A DNA stretch of 16,670 nucleotides. It comes from an uncultured bacterium. GTDB taxonomy: Bacteria > Bacteroidota > Bacteroidia > Bacteroidales > Marinifilaceae. Position numbers and translations under genes: made by a program. Of the stretch, positions 7,521 through 14,322 are shown piece after piece. The notes beneath the pieces were generated by a model. The model had not been told where the DNA came from and searched no databases. It worked only from the letters and a program-made list of their open reading frames with translations. Every line of letters starts with the position of its first letter. Position 1 is the first letter of the stretch. Location of the stretch: positions 1 to 16,670 of the forward strand of contig CAJMQA010000041.1 in the NCBI GenBank assembly GCA_905215395.1. The letters run 5' to 3'.

Positions 7521-8099
7521 CTACAATTTACAGACAGTATGTCCGGACAAATGATAGCGTTCACCGCTCTCCGGGCAAACAGCAAATCCCTCTTCATTGA
7601 AATGAAGCGGACGTCCGTATTCACTCATCCATCCGGTTTGGCGGGCAGGGTTACCCATTACCAATGCGTAGGCAGGCACTTCGTGTGTCACCACACTCCC
7701 TGCTCCGATAAAAGCATAAGCACCGATATCATGTCCGCAGACAATGGTGGCATTGGCACCTATGCTCGCTCCTCTACCCACTCTCGTTTGCCGGTACTCG
7801 GATTTACGATTGACGGCACTCCGGGGATTTATCACATTTGTAAAAACACAGGAAGGTCCCAGAAATACATCATCCTCACAGCTGACTCCCGTATAAACCG
7901 ACACATTGTTTTGTATCTTCACATTGTTTCCCAAAATAACACCGGGAGAGATCACAACATTCTGTCCTATATTACAATTTTCACCGATCTTACAACCACT
8001 CATAATATGGCTGAAATGCCAGATTTTCGTTCCCAGACCAATCTGGCAATCCCGGTCGACAATAGCAGTCTCATGTGCAAAATATGCTTCCGTTGACAT
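7521..8099 (-). CDS. WbpD/WlbB-like UDP-sugar 3-N-acetyltransferase
   Basis: A 192-residue left-handed beta-helix acyltransferase with hexapeptide repeats throughout residues 12-150. Diagnostic segments are GTKIWHFSHIMSGCKIGENC (23-42), NNVKIQNNVSVYTGV (58-72), EDDVFLGPSCVFTNV (75-89), NPRS (91-94), GASIGANATIVCG (110-122) and GNPAR (149-153). The known enzymes of this group use acetyl-CoA to acetylate the 3-amino group of a UDP-2-acetamido-3-amino-2,3-dideoxyuronic acid in the cytoplasm. The C-terminal tail keeps only part of the usual cysteine pattern (C175, C190). It lies 10 bases downstream of the aminotransferase that should make its substrate, so the pair acts in sequence. Confidence 0.92.
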   Translation of the reverse strand: MSTEAYFAHETAIVDRDCQIGLGTKIWHFSHIMSGCKIGENCNIGQNVVISPGVILGNNVKIQNNVSVYTGVSCEDDVFLGPSCVFTNVINPRSAVNRKSEYRQTRVGRGASIGANATIVCGHDIGAYAFIGAGSVVTHEVPAYALVMGNPARQTGWMSEYGRPLHFNEEGFAVCPESGERYHLSGHTVCKL

Positions 8100-8109
8100 G
8101 AATATTCGT

Positions 8110-9243
8110 TTAAAGTTTATAAAAATTCCGGATTCCGGCTATTACCAAATCCTGCTGTTCCTGGACAATTTCTGTGTGTATTGGCAATGATAACACTGAC
8201 TGAGCCAGCACTTCGGCAACTTCTAAGGAATCTACAGCCCTGGCTATCGGCTTGAAAGCAGCTTGTCGTTGTAATGGCAAAGGATAATAAATCATACTGG
8301 GAATTCCGGATTCCGCCAGGGATTTTTTCAAATTATCCCTCTGCCCATACTTTACTTTTAAGGTGTATTGATGATACACATGGGTAGAATACGGCATTTC
8401 TTCCGGTACAATAATATCCTCTATCCCTTTCAATTGCTCCGAATAATAGCGGGCAGCTCTATTACGGGCAGCACAGTATGTATCCAGGTGCTTCAGTTTG
8501 ACATTCAGAATTGCCGCCTGAATCGTATCCAGCCGTGAGTTGCATCCCAATACCTGATGGTGGTATTTCAGCCTCTGTCCATGGTTTGCAATCATACAGA
8601 TCTGTTCTGCCAGCTCATCATTATCGGTCAATAATGCACCCCCGTCCCCATATCCGCCTAAATTTTTAGAAGGGAAAAAAGAGGTACAACCTATATGCCC
8701 CATAGTTCCGGTCTTCTTACGGCTTCCGTCTGAAAAAATATATTCAGCACCGATGGCCTGAGCATTATCTTCTACGATATACAAATCATGCTGACGGGCA
8801 AACTCCAGGATTGGCTCCATTTCACAGCTTTGTCCAAAAAGATGTACAGGAACAATTGCCCTGGTTTTATCTGTCAACGCTTTCCGGATATGCTTCAAAG
8901 TAAGGTTGAAAGAATGATAATCTACATCAACCATTACCGGCACATACCCCAGCAAACCTATCACCTCTGCTGTTGCCACATAAGTAAAAGCCGGAACAAT
9001 CACTTCATCTCCCCGCTTTAATCCCAAAGCCATCAAAGCAATTTGCAAAGCATCCGTTCCATTGCCACAGGGAATGACATGACGAATGTCGTGATAAGTG
9101 GCCAAATGAGCGGCAAATTCTTTTACCTGAGGACCATTGATAAAAGCTGTTGAATCCAGCACCTTTTGAATCTCTGCATTTATCTCTTCCCGGATCCCCG
9201 CATACTGACCTTTTAAGTCTACCATTTGAAGTTTACTCTCCAT
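8110..9243 (-). CDS. DegT/DnrJ/EryC1 family sugar aminotransferase (WbpE-like)
   Basis: A 377-residue PLP-dependent aminotransferase of the DegT/DnrJ/EryC1/StrS family. Key features are GNGTDAL (60-66) for phosphate binding, IVEDNAQAIGAEY around Asp159 contacting the pyridine ring, and SFFPSKNLGGYGDGGA with the Schiff-base Lys193. HVYHQYTLKV and MIYYPLPLQRQAAF in the C-terminal domain are typical of sugar aminotransferases making 3- or 4-amino sugars. Paired with the WbpD-like acetyltransferase, the likely reaction is transamination of a 3-keto UDP-2-acetamido-uronic acid from glutamate. It is the first gene of the polysaccharide operon and follows an 844-base non-coding region with promoter, inversion and RNA signals. 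The ATG at 9243 fits the family N-terminus (MVDLKGQY). Confidence 0.93.
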   Translation of the reverse strand: MESKLQMVDLKGQYAGIREEINAEIQKVLDSTAFINGPQVKEFAAHLATYHDIRHVIPCGNGTDALQIALMALGLKRGDEVIVPAFTYVATAEVIGLLGYVPVMVDVDYHSFNLTLKHIRKALTDKTRAIVPVHLFGQSCEMEPILEFARQHDLYIVEDNAQAIGAEYIFSDGSRKKTGTMGHIGCTSFFPSKNLGGYGDGGALLTDNDELAEQICMIANHGQRLKYHHQVLGCNSRLDTIQAAILNVKLKHLDTYCAARNRAARYYSEQLKGIEDIIVPEEMPYSTHVYHQYTLKVKYGQRDNLKKSLAESGIPSMIYYPLPLQRQAAFKPIARAVDSLEVAEVLAQSVLSLPIHTEIVQEQQDLVIAGIRNFYKL

Positions 9244-9273
9244 AAATGATGTGGTTTTATATGATTATTGACG

Positions 9274-9293
9274 AAAAAAAACGAGTGTTTTTC
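9274..9293 (-). terminator. weak U-rich hairpin between RNA island and first gene
   Basis: On the minus strand AAAAAC, loop ACTC, and GTTTTT form a 6-bp stem followed by further T residues (eight T in all, 9281-9274). It lies 30 bases before the aminotransferase start and 41 bases after the 3' end of the RNA island. It could release the RNA island as a separate transcript or attenuate the operon. The stem is AT-rich, so confidence is low. Confidence 0.3.
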
Positions 9294-9334
9294 AATAAAA
9301 TAAACTACTGACACTTAATACATTCACACACATT

Positions 9335-9481
9335 GGCGCCGCCGGGAGAATCGAACTCCCGCTCCCTGTCCACAGCGGCGACGTTGCCTTCAGGGGTTTC
9401 CCTATCAGACGATACCCATATGGAACCGTCCAATTCACATTCGGTCTGTTATCCTATATGTGTAGCAACCCCGGCGACGCC
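9335..9481 (-). ncRNA. candidate structured RNA with tRNA/tmRNA-like acceptor and T-arm
   Basis: Read on the minus strand, the 5' end GGCGTCGCC (9481-9473) pairs over 9 bp, with one G-U, with the 3' end GGCGGCGCC (9343-9335). Directly before that 3' strand sits a hairpin exactly like a tRNA T-arm: GGGAG, loop TTCGATT, CTCCC (9360-9344). The 3' end reads CCA (9336-9334) after a 7-nt strand that pairs with CGTCGCC. Inside, GTTGC (9469-9465) pairs with GCAAC (9387-9383) and encloses small hairpins: CACAT/ATGTG, GACG/CGTC and AGGG/CCCT. There is no D-arm, no anticodon arm, no tag reading frame and no GGATTCGAC box, so it is neither a normal tRNA nor a canonical tmRNA. The position upstream of an exopolysaccharide operon recalls the Bacteroides-1 RNA motif, but I cannot test identity. 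Confidence 0.5.
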
Positions 9482-9646
9482 ACCGGGAGACTCTTTTACG
9501 TCCCAATCGGTCAAAGAACCTTTCGAGCGAGTTGTGGAAAATACATGAAAATCAAATGATAGATACAGTAAATAAATCGTAGGAAATATCAATACAAAAA
9601 TGTCACTTATTTTCCGATGACAAACTTTATTATTTGTAATTCACAA

Positions 9647-9795
9647 AAATAAACGAACATTTAAATAGTAATACATAAAATAGAATGTGTGATATATAAC
9701 AACAACAATCTAATCCTGATTACAAGCTACTTATGTTTGAATAAAGGGTTAAGGAAAGTAAATGGATTATATCCAGAAAAAATGTTCGTTTTTTT
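9647..9795. repeat. inverted-repeat-bounded segment, candidate invertible promoter
   Basis: The arms at 9647-9662 and 9780-9795 are inverted copies matching at 15 of 16 positions, with a perfect 12-bp core AAACGAACATTT (9651-9662) against AAATGTTCGTTT (9780-9791). They bound 117 bp of AT-rich DNA lying 450-550 bases upstream of the first polysaccharide gene. Capsule promoters in Bacteroidales are known to sit between such short inverted repeats and to be flipped by site-specific recombinases such as Mpi. The arm sequence is of similar character (a CGTTCGT/ACGAACG-like core), from memory. No recombinase gene is in the window, so inversion is inferred. Confidence 0.5.
9732..9739 (+). promoter_or_regulatory. 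promoter -7 box inside the inverted-repeat segment, pointing away from the operon
   Basis: TATGTTTG on the plus strand is a perfect match to the Bacteroidetes TAnnTTTG -7 element. No clear TTTG -33 box lies 19-21 bases upstream (bases 9707-9714 are AATCTAAT), so the promoter is incomplete by sequence. It faces the uptake operon terminator and no gene. Inversion of the segment would put it on the minus strand at about 9703-9710, directed at the polysaccharide operon. Confidence 0.4.
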
Positions 9796-9837
9796 ATAAA
9801 CAAAACATCCTGATACACCACTATCTCACGATGGAAA

Positions 9838-9870
9838 CAAAGATAAATACAAATTTCTGTATTCACCAAA
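9838..9870 (-). promoter_or_regulatory. consensus Bacteroidetes promoter upstream of polysaccharide operon
   Basis: On the minus strand TTTG (9870-9867) and TATCTTTG (9845-9838) are separated by 21 bases, matching the TTTG / TAnnTTTG pattern and spacing known for the primary sigma factor of this phylum. Transcription would begin near 9830 and run leftwards through the inverted-repeat segment and the RNA island to the aminotransferase gene, giving a leader of nearly 600 bases. Confidence 0.5.
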
Positions 9871-9883
9871 CAAAATTTGTATT
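9846..9883. repeat. 11-bp perfect dyad overlapping the promoter (operator candidate)
   Basis: AATACAAATTT (9846-9856) and AAATTTGTATT (9873-9883) are perfect inverted repeats with a 16-base spacer. The dyad abuts the -7 box and its spacer contains the -33 TTTG. This geometry suits a dimeric repressor or activator, or a hairpin. AT-rich DNA produces such dyads by chance more often than average sequence. Confidence 0.35.
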
Positions 9884-10001
9884 ATTTTAACTTAATGTTG
9901 CAAACAATTGATATATATGTATTTAAACACGATAAATATCCCCTGTTTTGTTATTGAAAACGATATTTTTTTCAAATACAGCACTAAAAAACAACTAATA
10001 C

Positions 10002-10040
10002 AAAAAAGATCCGGAAAATGTACGTGTCATTCTCCGGATC
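10002..10040 (-). terminator. strong intrinsic terminator of the uptake operon
   Basis: On the minus strand a 13-bp stem (GATCCGGAGAATG with CATTTTCCGGATC, one G-U pair) closes a 7-base loop ACACGTA and is followed by six T residues (10007-10002). It lies 47 bases beyond the stop codon of the thioredoxin-fold gene and insulates the polysaccharide control region from the SusC/SusD unit. Confidence 0.9.
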
Positions 10041-10087
10041 CTCCCCATCCTATTTAAGTATGCAACTACCTATTCTTCATTGTCCGT

Positions 10088-11446
10088 TCAGATCTTATTA
10101 TTCCGGACATCTCTCAGCATATCTTCGAGTTCTTTCACTACCTTCAACGGCTTTTTCTTCTCAAAAACTTTTTGTTTAGCAATAGCCGTTTCCAAAAAAA
10201 CGACGGCCTCTTTTTTATGATCCAGACGCATCAACAACCTGGCAGCTTTCAGTGCAACCTGCGGATTATAAGGATTCATCCGGCAAACATAATCCAACCA
10301 ACCAAAACAGCGTTCACGGTATTTCTTATCCGAAGGCACCAAACGCCAGTAATAATCAATGAAATTAATCATTGTTTTACCGAATAAAAAATAACGTTCC
10401 GACAGGGTTTGATTTGCAAAAGGGATAAATTCAATCAACTGTTCCAACTGCTTTGTCCGAGCATCCAGCGTATCTAAAGGGTTTTCCCGTATTAACACCG
10501 GCATATAAGACTCCAACAACGTTTTAAAGCGCTCATCGTCATTCCGGTTTTGATACAAATAACGAAGATTAATCCAATCCTCCGACACAAAATACAATCC
10601 CCGGCCTTCCATAACATCAATATCGTTATCTACTGAACGAGGCAATACACTAAACGCCCTTTTCAATAAAAAAAGTTCCTCCAAAAGCTCCGGCTCTCCA
10701 TTCTTTACAGCCCGGTTAAAAAATTCCGTCATTCTGAACTGCAACGGGAAAGTATACACAAAATCAAACTCCGGACTTTGCTCTCCCATTTTAACCCGCC
10801 CTTCAACCAGGCGTTTCATCAGATCATAATTATAAACTGACAATCCTTCTTCGAACAATTTACCCGTTTCCTGTGCAAACAGTTGTTCATCCGGCAACGC
10901 CATCAGATAACGGTTCATAACCTCTGCCTTTTCATCACTTGGACAAAGCTCATAATATACTTTCAGCAATTCCGGATCCTGACTACCGGCCTGATAACCG
11001 GACTGTATTTTTTCCAAACCGTCATAACGGGCACAAAGCGAAACCCGCTCAGCCTCTTCTAAAAATTCCTTACTATTACGGGCTCCGCTAAAACGGTACA
11101 CCACCTGTCCTTCACCATTCAAATATAAAAATGTCGGAAAAGCTGTTATTTTATATTTTTTCGTTAAAGCCGGTCCTTCCCCTTTTTCTCCGTCAATCTG
11201 ACAACAAATAAAATTCTGATTGTAATAATCACCTACTTTTTTCTGAGAAAAAACTTCTTTCTCCATCATTTTACACGGTCCGCACCAGGAAGTATAAAAA
11301 TCTACAAACAGCACTTTATTTTCCTGTTTAGCCCGGGCTATCATCTCTTCCCAACTACCTTTCTGAAAAATAATTCCCTGTGCCAACACAGCATAACCAG
11401 CTAACAAGCAACCTAGTAAAAACAACAAACTTTTTCTCATTTTCAT
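10088..11446 (-). CDS. secreted thioredoxin-fold protein with helical C-terminal domain
   Basis: A 452-residue protein with a signal peptide (residues 1-22: basic MKMRK, a hydrophobic core, VLA-Q). The thioredoxin domain covers about residues 25-135, with the redox motif W54-CGPC-K59 and the cis-proline in TAFPTFLYL (Pro104), as in thiol:disulfide oxidoreductases of the thioredoxin_7/DsbD-gamma type. Residues 140-452 are helical and repeat-like (a late motif YNPQVALKAARLLMRLDHKKEAV resembles a TPR), probably for partner binding. The likely site is the periplasm. It is the last gene of the SusC/SusD unit, 96 bases after the lipoprotein, and is followed by a strong terminator. Both active-site cysteines are intact. 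Such proteins are often found beside SusC/SusD pairs, but the client is not known; maturation of disulfides in its own operon's products is an inference. Confidence 0.85.
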   Translation of the reverse strand: MKMRKSLLFLLGCLLAGYAVLAQGIIFQKGSWEEMIARAKQENKVLFVDFYTSWCGPCKMMEKEVFSQKKVGDYYNQNFICCQIDGEKGEGPALTKKYKITAFPTFLYLNGEGQVVYRFSGARNSKEFLEEAERVSLCARYDGLEKIQSGYQAGSQDPELLKVYYELCPSDEKAEVMNRYLMALPDEQLFAQETGKLFEEGLSVYNYDLMKRLVEGRVKMGEQSPEFDFVYTFPLQFRMTEFFNRAVKNGEPELLEELFLLKRAFSVLPRSVDNDIDVMEGRGLYFVSEDWINLRYLYQNRNDDERFKTLLESYMPVLIRENPLDTLDARTKQLEQLIEFIPFANQTLSERYFLFGKTMINFIDYYWRLVPSDKKYRERCFGWLDYVCRMNPYNPQVALKAARLLMRLDHKKEAVVFLETAIAKQKVFEKKKPLKVVKELEDMLRDVRNNKI

Positions 11447-11487
11447 TCTGATTTAAATAATAGATCATTCACTTACCGATGCTTCAT

Positions 11488-11520
11488 GTACCGATGCATC
11501 CTTCAAAGGAACATCGATAC
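11488..11520 (-). other. small hairpin in gap before the thioredoxin-fold gene
   Basis: Minus-strand GTATCGATG (11520-11512) pairs with CATCGGTAC (11496-11488), 9 bp with one G-U, around a loop that itself can pair (TCC/GGA). The 96-base gap also carries TACCGATGC twice. No T run follows, so it is not a terminator; an mRNA processing or stability element is possible. Confidence 0.3.
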
Positions 11521-11542
11521 ATAAAAGCATATCTCAGTATAT

Positions 11543-12814
11543 TCACTTCCCTGTAAAAGCAAAATCCGACTTCCAGGCTTCCCGTCCCGGACAATGGTTC
11601 AACACCCAACGCATCCGGACACATTGCTCACGCGATACGGAACAATGTCCTCCCCGCGGATCATCCATGATATTTTCTGCCCGGAAATAACAACCATTAG
11701 CTTCCTTATACCACTGCCGGTTTCCACCTACAGCATTTTCGTCCGGCTCATAATCGTGAGTATCATCACAATAATCCGTCATCGCCCCACGTAAATGACA
11801 AGTGGGCAACAACCCCAGATACTGCCCGATATAATATCCCAGCTCATTATTCGCTAATACTCCTTCATTTGAAAAATCCCGGTCAATATTATCTAATTCC
11901 TGTAACTTATAAATTATCCCGGATTCATAAGCCGATAATGCTTCTCCGGCATACTCCCGCCAAGCAATTCCTTCAGGTGCATCTTCCTGTCCCGGATTCA
12001 CATAATACGGATAACACAAACCACTAATCCTATTGCCAAAATCAGTGACAACCATTTCCCTGTCCGAAATCAGCCAAATATTCATATAATGTTCCACCGG
12101 CCAGATCAAATGCTGTTCCTTCAAAAAATCTTCATACCGGTTCCCGGCATCGATCTCCTTTACCGTTAAGCGATTAATACCGGGCTCTGTCAACTTCTTG
12201 CCATAAAGGTCGTAGAGAGCCGGCTCCAGGCGGATATGCGTATTCACTCCCACAGGATTATGCGTTGTACTCCCGTCCAACATATTATTCAACTTCGTTA
12301 ACAAGGTCTCAACCTGTTCCCCCTTATATTCTCCCCCGAACGATTCTACATCCTCTGTTGTCTGTACAATATGAAATACCACAGGGATCTTTATTTCCGA
12401 AGTATACTCTGCTTCCAACGGAGCGACAACACGGAAAGCCACCGGATCCGACTCCAAACCGGTACCTTTTATTTTCAGACGGACCGTCACAGTCTGTCCG
12501 ATCAGACTTGCATCCGATGTGGAAAAATGACGGCTGACAGGGATTCCCGATTCCGAAACATACTCCAGCCATTCATTCTTCACGCGGGAATCGGGGATCT
12601 GCTTCCCCTCCCGGGTAAATAATTTCGGGAAAAGTTCCAATTGTGCATACCCGTCAGCCAATACCATAACATGGCTGGCCACAAGAGCCACACTATCCAC
12701 ACTACTGACATCCATATCCCGGTTGTCCCGGTAAGTATAATCATCCGGCGTACAGGAAAACAGCAACAGAATTCCCGAAAACACACCTATCATTCGTGAT
12801 ACGTTCTTTTTCAT
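11543..12814 (-). CDS. metzincin-like lipoprotein with destroyed zinc site (BF0631-family-like)
   Basis: A 423-residue lipoprotein with lipobox LLFSC (Cys21) and an acidic start (CTPDDY) suggesting surface export. The layout of residues 140-415 (KIPVVFHIVQ, MNIWLIS, TDYCDDT, ENIMDD, RMRWVLNHCPGREAWK) is that of the Bacteroidetes zinc-dependent metalloproteinase lipoproteins. Where the family has HExxHxxGxxH, this protein reads NNELGYYIGQYLGLLP (322-337). Whichever way it is aligned, the zinc-binding histidines are missing: Asn/Tyr/Leu if the Glu is kept, or Tyr/Gln/Pro if aligned on the YLGLL segment. It should not be an active zinc protease; a ligand-binding role on the surface with the SusC/SusD pair is the inference. 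The ATG lies 12 bases after the SusD stop. The Met-turn-like NIMDD (381-385) and paired cysteines remain, so the fold is probably retained. Confidence 0.75.
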   Translation of the reverse strand: MKKNVSRMIGVFSGILLLFSCTPDDYTYRDNRDMDVSSVDSVALVASHVMVLADGYAQLELFPKLFTREGKQIPDSRVKNEWLEYVSESGIPVSRHFSTSDASLIGQTVTVRLKIKGTGLESDPVAFRVVAPLEAEYTSEIKIPVVFHIVQTTEDVESFGGEYKGEQVETLLTKLNNMLDGSTTHNPVGVNTHIRLEPALYDLYGKKLTEPGINRLTVKEIDAGNRYEDFLKEQHLIWPVEHYMNIWLISDREMVVTDFGNRISGLCYPYYVNPGQEDAPEGIAWREYAGEALSAYESGIIYKLQELDNIDRDFSNEGVLANNELGYYIGQYLGLLPTCHLRGAMTDYCDDTHDYEPDENAVGGNRQWYKEANGCYFRAENIMDDPRGGHCSVSREQCVRMRWVLNHCPGREAWKSDFAFTGK

Positions 12815-12826
12815 ACGATTCTAATT

Positions 12827-14311
12827 TTATTGTACCAGGATCACTTTTTCCCATCCTGGCGTTTGTACCATATTTTTATTCAATTGCAATTCCCGGAGCG
12901 GTATGGGAAAATTATACCGGAAATCATCCGGTTGCAACACAAACCGCTCTCCAGATACCAACCGTTCTACCTGCACTCCCAACCGCTTCATATCCAGCCA
13001 GCGAAAATCATTTTCCAGATAAAACTCCCGAAATCGCTCATCCAGAATTTCCTGTAACAAAGTTTCCGGATCAGTAGCAATCTCCACCTGATCCGTATAA
13101 CGGGCAGCACAAAATTCCTGCAATACACTCCTGGCCTCACCCGTTTTATTTTGCCGGACCAAAGCCTCCGCCTTGATCAGATACATTTCTGCCAACCGGA
13201 ACAACATCAGACAGCCCCCACTCGAACTTCCCAAAATACTATACTTGTCATTATAAGTACCCTCAGCATTAAACCACGCCATTTTCCGAATATCTCCATC
13301 CCGGAAACGCTCATAATATACCCGGTTGACGCGGCCATCACATACACCTCCTTCATAATAAGCATTACTGAAATTAAACAGCTGCTGATTATTTCCGTCT
13401 GCAAGCCGGAAATAAAATTCATCACTCTCTATAGCAGTCCCATTGCTGACATCTTTGCAATTAAATATCCTTTTCAACTCTGCAGAAGAATTCACCAAAA
13501 TACGTCCCCGCATAGCTTTCGTAGCACACTTTTCCGCATCAGCCCAGTCTGTTGCCTCCGCAGCTCCTGACATTGCCCGCCAGGTATAAATGCCTGCCAT
13601 CATGGCATGGATAAAATCGCTACGCCAGGCACAATTCCATTCACTTGAAGCCGTTTCCTCCAACAAATCCAACGCTTCCTTACAATCTGCTAAAATACGG
13701 TCATATACCTCCCGTTGCGTTTTCCGTTCCGGCATTGCCGTTCCGATATCCTGATCCGGAGTCAGATACACCGGCACTCCATACCTATTGTCTTTATAAG
13801 GAGCATAATATTGCAGCAATTTAAAATAAGCAAAAGCCCTCCATACCAAAGCCTCTCCTTTCACCCGGTTCCGCAAATGTTCATTTTCCCCTTCCGCCGT
13901 CTCAATTCCCGAGATAATCAAATTAACCGGTCCCAGGAAACCATAATAACGATCCCAGACATAAACATCCGTCATCAGCCAAGTTTGCATATTCTTTCCG
14001 CTTGTCGTATATGCCCCCTGCTCTTTATCATAATAAAACGATGAAGCTGTATTCAAATTCGTTTCGCCGGTATAAACACCCAGATTGGCAGCTACATCAA
14101 AAAGCGGAAAAGCAAAAGCATCCACTCCGAAAACTTTCTCCTGAGTAGGATTCGGTGTCTTAAGCAAACGCATGTAACTCGCCATAATATCCCGGTAATC
14201 CTCAATCGTACTGACCACTTTCTGATCACGGGGCGTCAACTCCAAAAACTTATCACAAGACGTCAGTATAAAAACCGACAAACAGGCAATAAACAAATAT
14301 ATCTTATTCAT
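12827..14311 (-). CDS. SusD/RagB-family outer-membrane lipoprotein
   Basis: A 494-residue lipoprotein with lipobox LTSC (Cys19) followed by DKFLELTPRDQ, the standard SusD/RagB opening. Further family features are the helical N-terminal half with RVKGEALVWRAFAYFKLLQYYAPY (TPR-like), the YGVPVYLTP segment, and the C-terminal LFRLAEMYLIKAEALVR, LDERFREFYLENDFRWLDMKRLG and FPIPLRELQLNKNM. SusD proteins form the lid of the SusC transporter at the cell surface and capture substrate. The late WLDMKRLG block and the RFREFYLENDFR helix are intact, so the protein should be functional. It starts 11 bases after the SusC stop and ends 12 bases before the lipoprotein gene, which shows tight co-expression. 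The substrate is not visible; with a protease-like and a thioredoxin partner and no glycoside hydrolase, a peptide or protein ligand is more likely than a glycan. Confidence 0.93.
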   Translation of the reverse strand: MNKIYLFIACLSVFILTSCDKFLELTPRDQKVVSTIEDYRDIMASYMRLLKTPNPTQEKVFGVDAFAFPLFDVAANLGVYTGETNLNTASSFYYDKEQGAYTTSGKNMQTWLMTDVYVWDRYYGFLGPVNLIISGIETAEGENEHLRNRVKGEALVWRAFAYFKLLQYYAPYKDNRYGVPVYLTPDQDIGTAMPERKTQREVYDRILADCKEALDLLEETASSEWNCAWRSDFIHAMMAGIYTWRAMSGAAEATDWADAEKCATKAMRGRILVNSSAELKRIFNCKDVSNGTAIESDEFYFRLADGNNQQLFNFSNAYYEGGVCDGRVNRVYYERFRDGDIRKMAWFNAEGTYNDKYSILGSSSGGCLMLFRLAEMYLIKAEALVRQNKTGEARSVLQEFCAARYTDQVEIATDPETLLQEILDERFREFYLENDFRWLDMKRLGVQVERLVSGERFVLQPDDFRYNFPIPLRELQLNKNMVQTPGWEKVILVQ

Positions 14312-14322
14312 AAAACCCTTTT

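Larger units (their letters stand above)
9244..10087. other. non-coding control region upstream of polysaccharide operon
   Basis: No credible protein gene is found in these 844 bases. From right to left, in the direction of the operon, it holds a strong terminator of the uptake operon, a consensus promoter with an overlapping dyad, a segment bounded by inverted repeats, a GC-rich structured RNA island and a weak U-rich hairpin before the first gene. The sequence is very AT-rich except for the island at 9335-9540. Unlike Bacteroides fragilis capsule loci, no UpxY- or UpxZ-like gene occupies the first position. Confidence 0.7.

Noticed and set aside
7470..8096. 208-codon plus-strand reading frame
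   Set aside because: It lies fully antisense to the clearly recognised WbpD-like acetyltransferase and has no family features.
9335..9540. Canonical tmRNA (ssrA) or ordinary tRNA gene
   Set aside because: No GGATTCGAC box, D-arm, anticodon arm or tag peptide frame, and the 3' end does not show the AGCTCC(A)CCA expected for tmRNA in this phylum.
9333..9548. 71-codon plus-strand reading frame over the RNA island, beginning at a TTG
   Set aside because: It runs antisense to the stem and T-arm pairings, starts inside the CCA end, has no ribosome binding site and shows no family resemblance; GC-rich structured RNA commonly yields such spurious frames.
9244..9960. UpxY/UpxZ-like or recombinase gene at the head of the polysaccharide locus
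   Set aside because: I looked for one because Bacteroides capsule loci carry them, but this AT-rich stretch has no open frame of adequate length on either strand.
12324..12786. Two minus-strand frames (82 and 68 codons) inside the lipoprotein gene
   Set aside because: They are out-of-frame shadows of the lipoprotein coding sequence.
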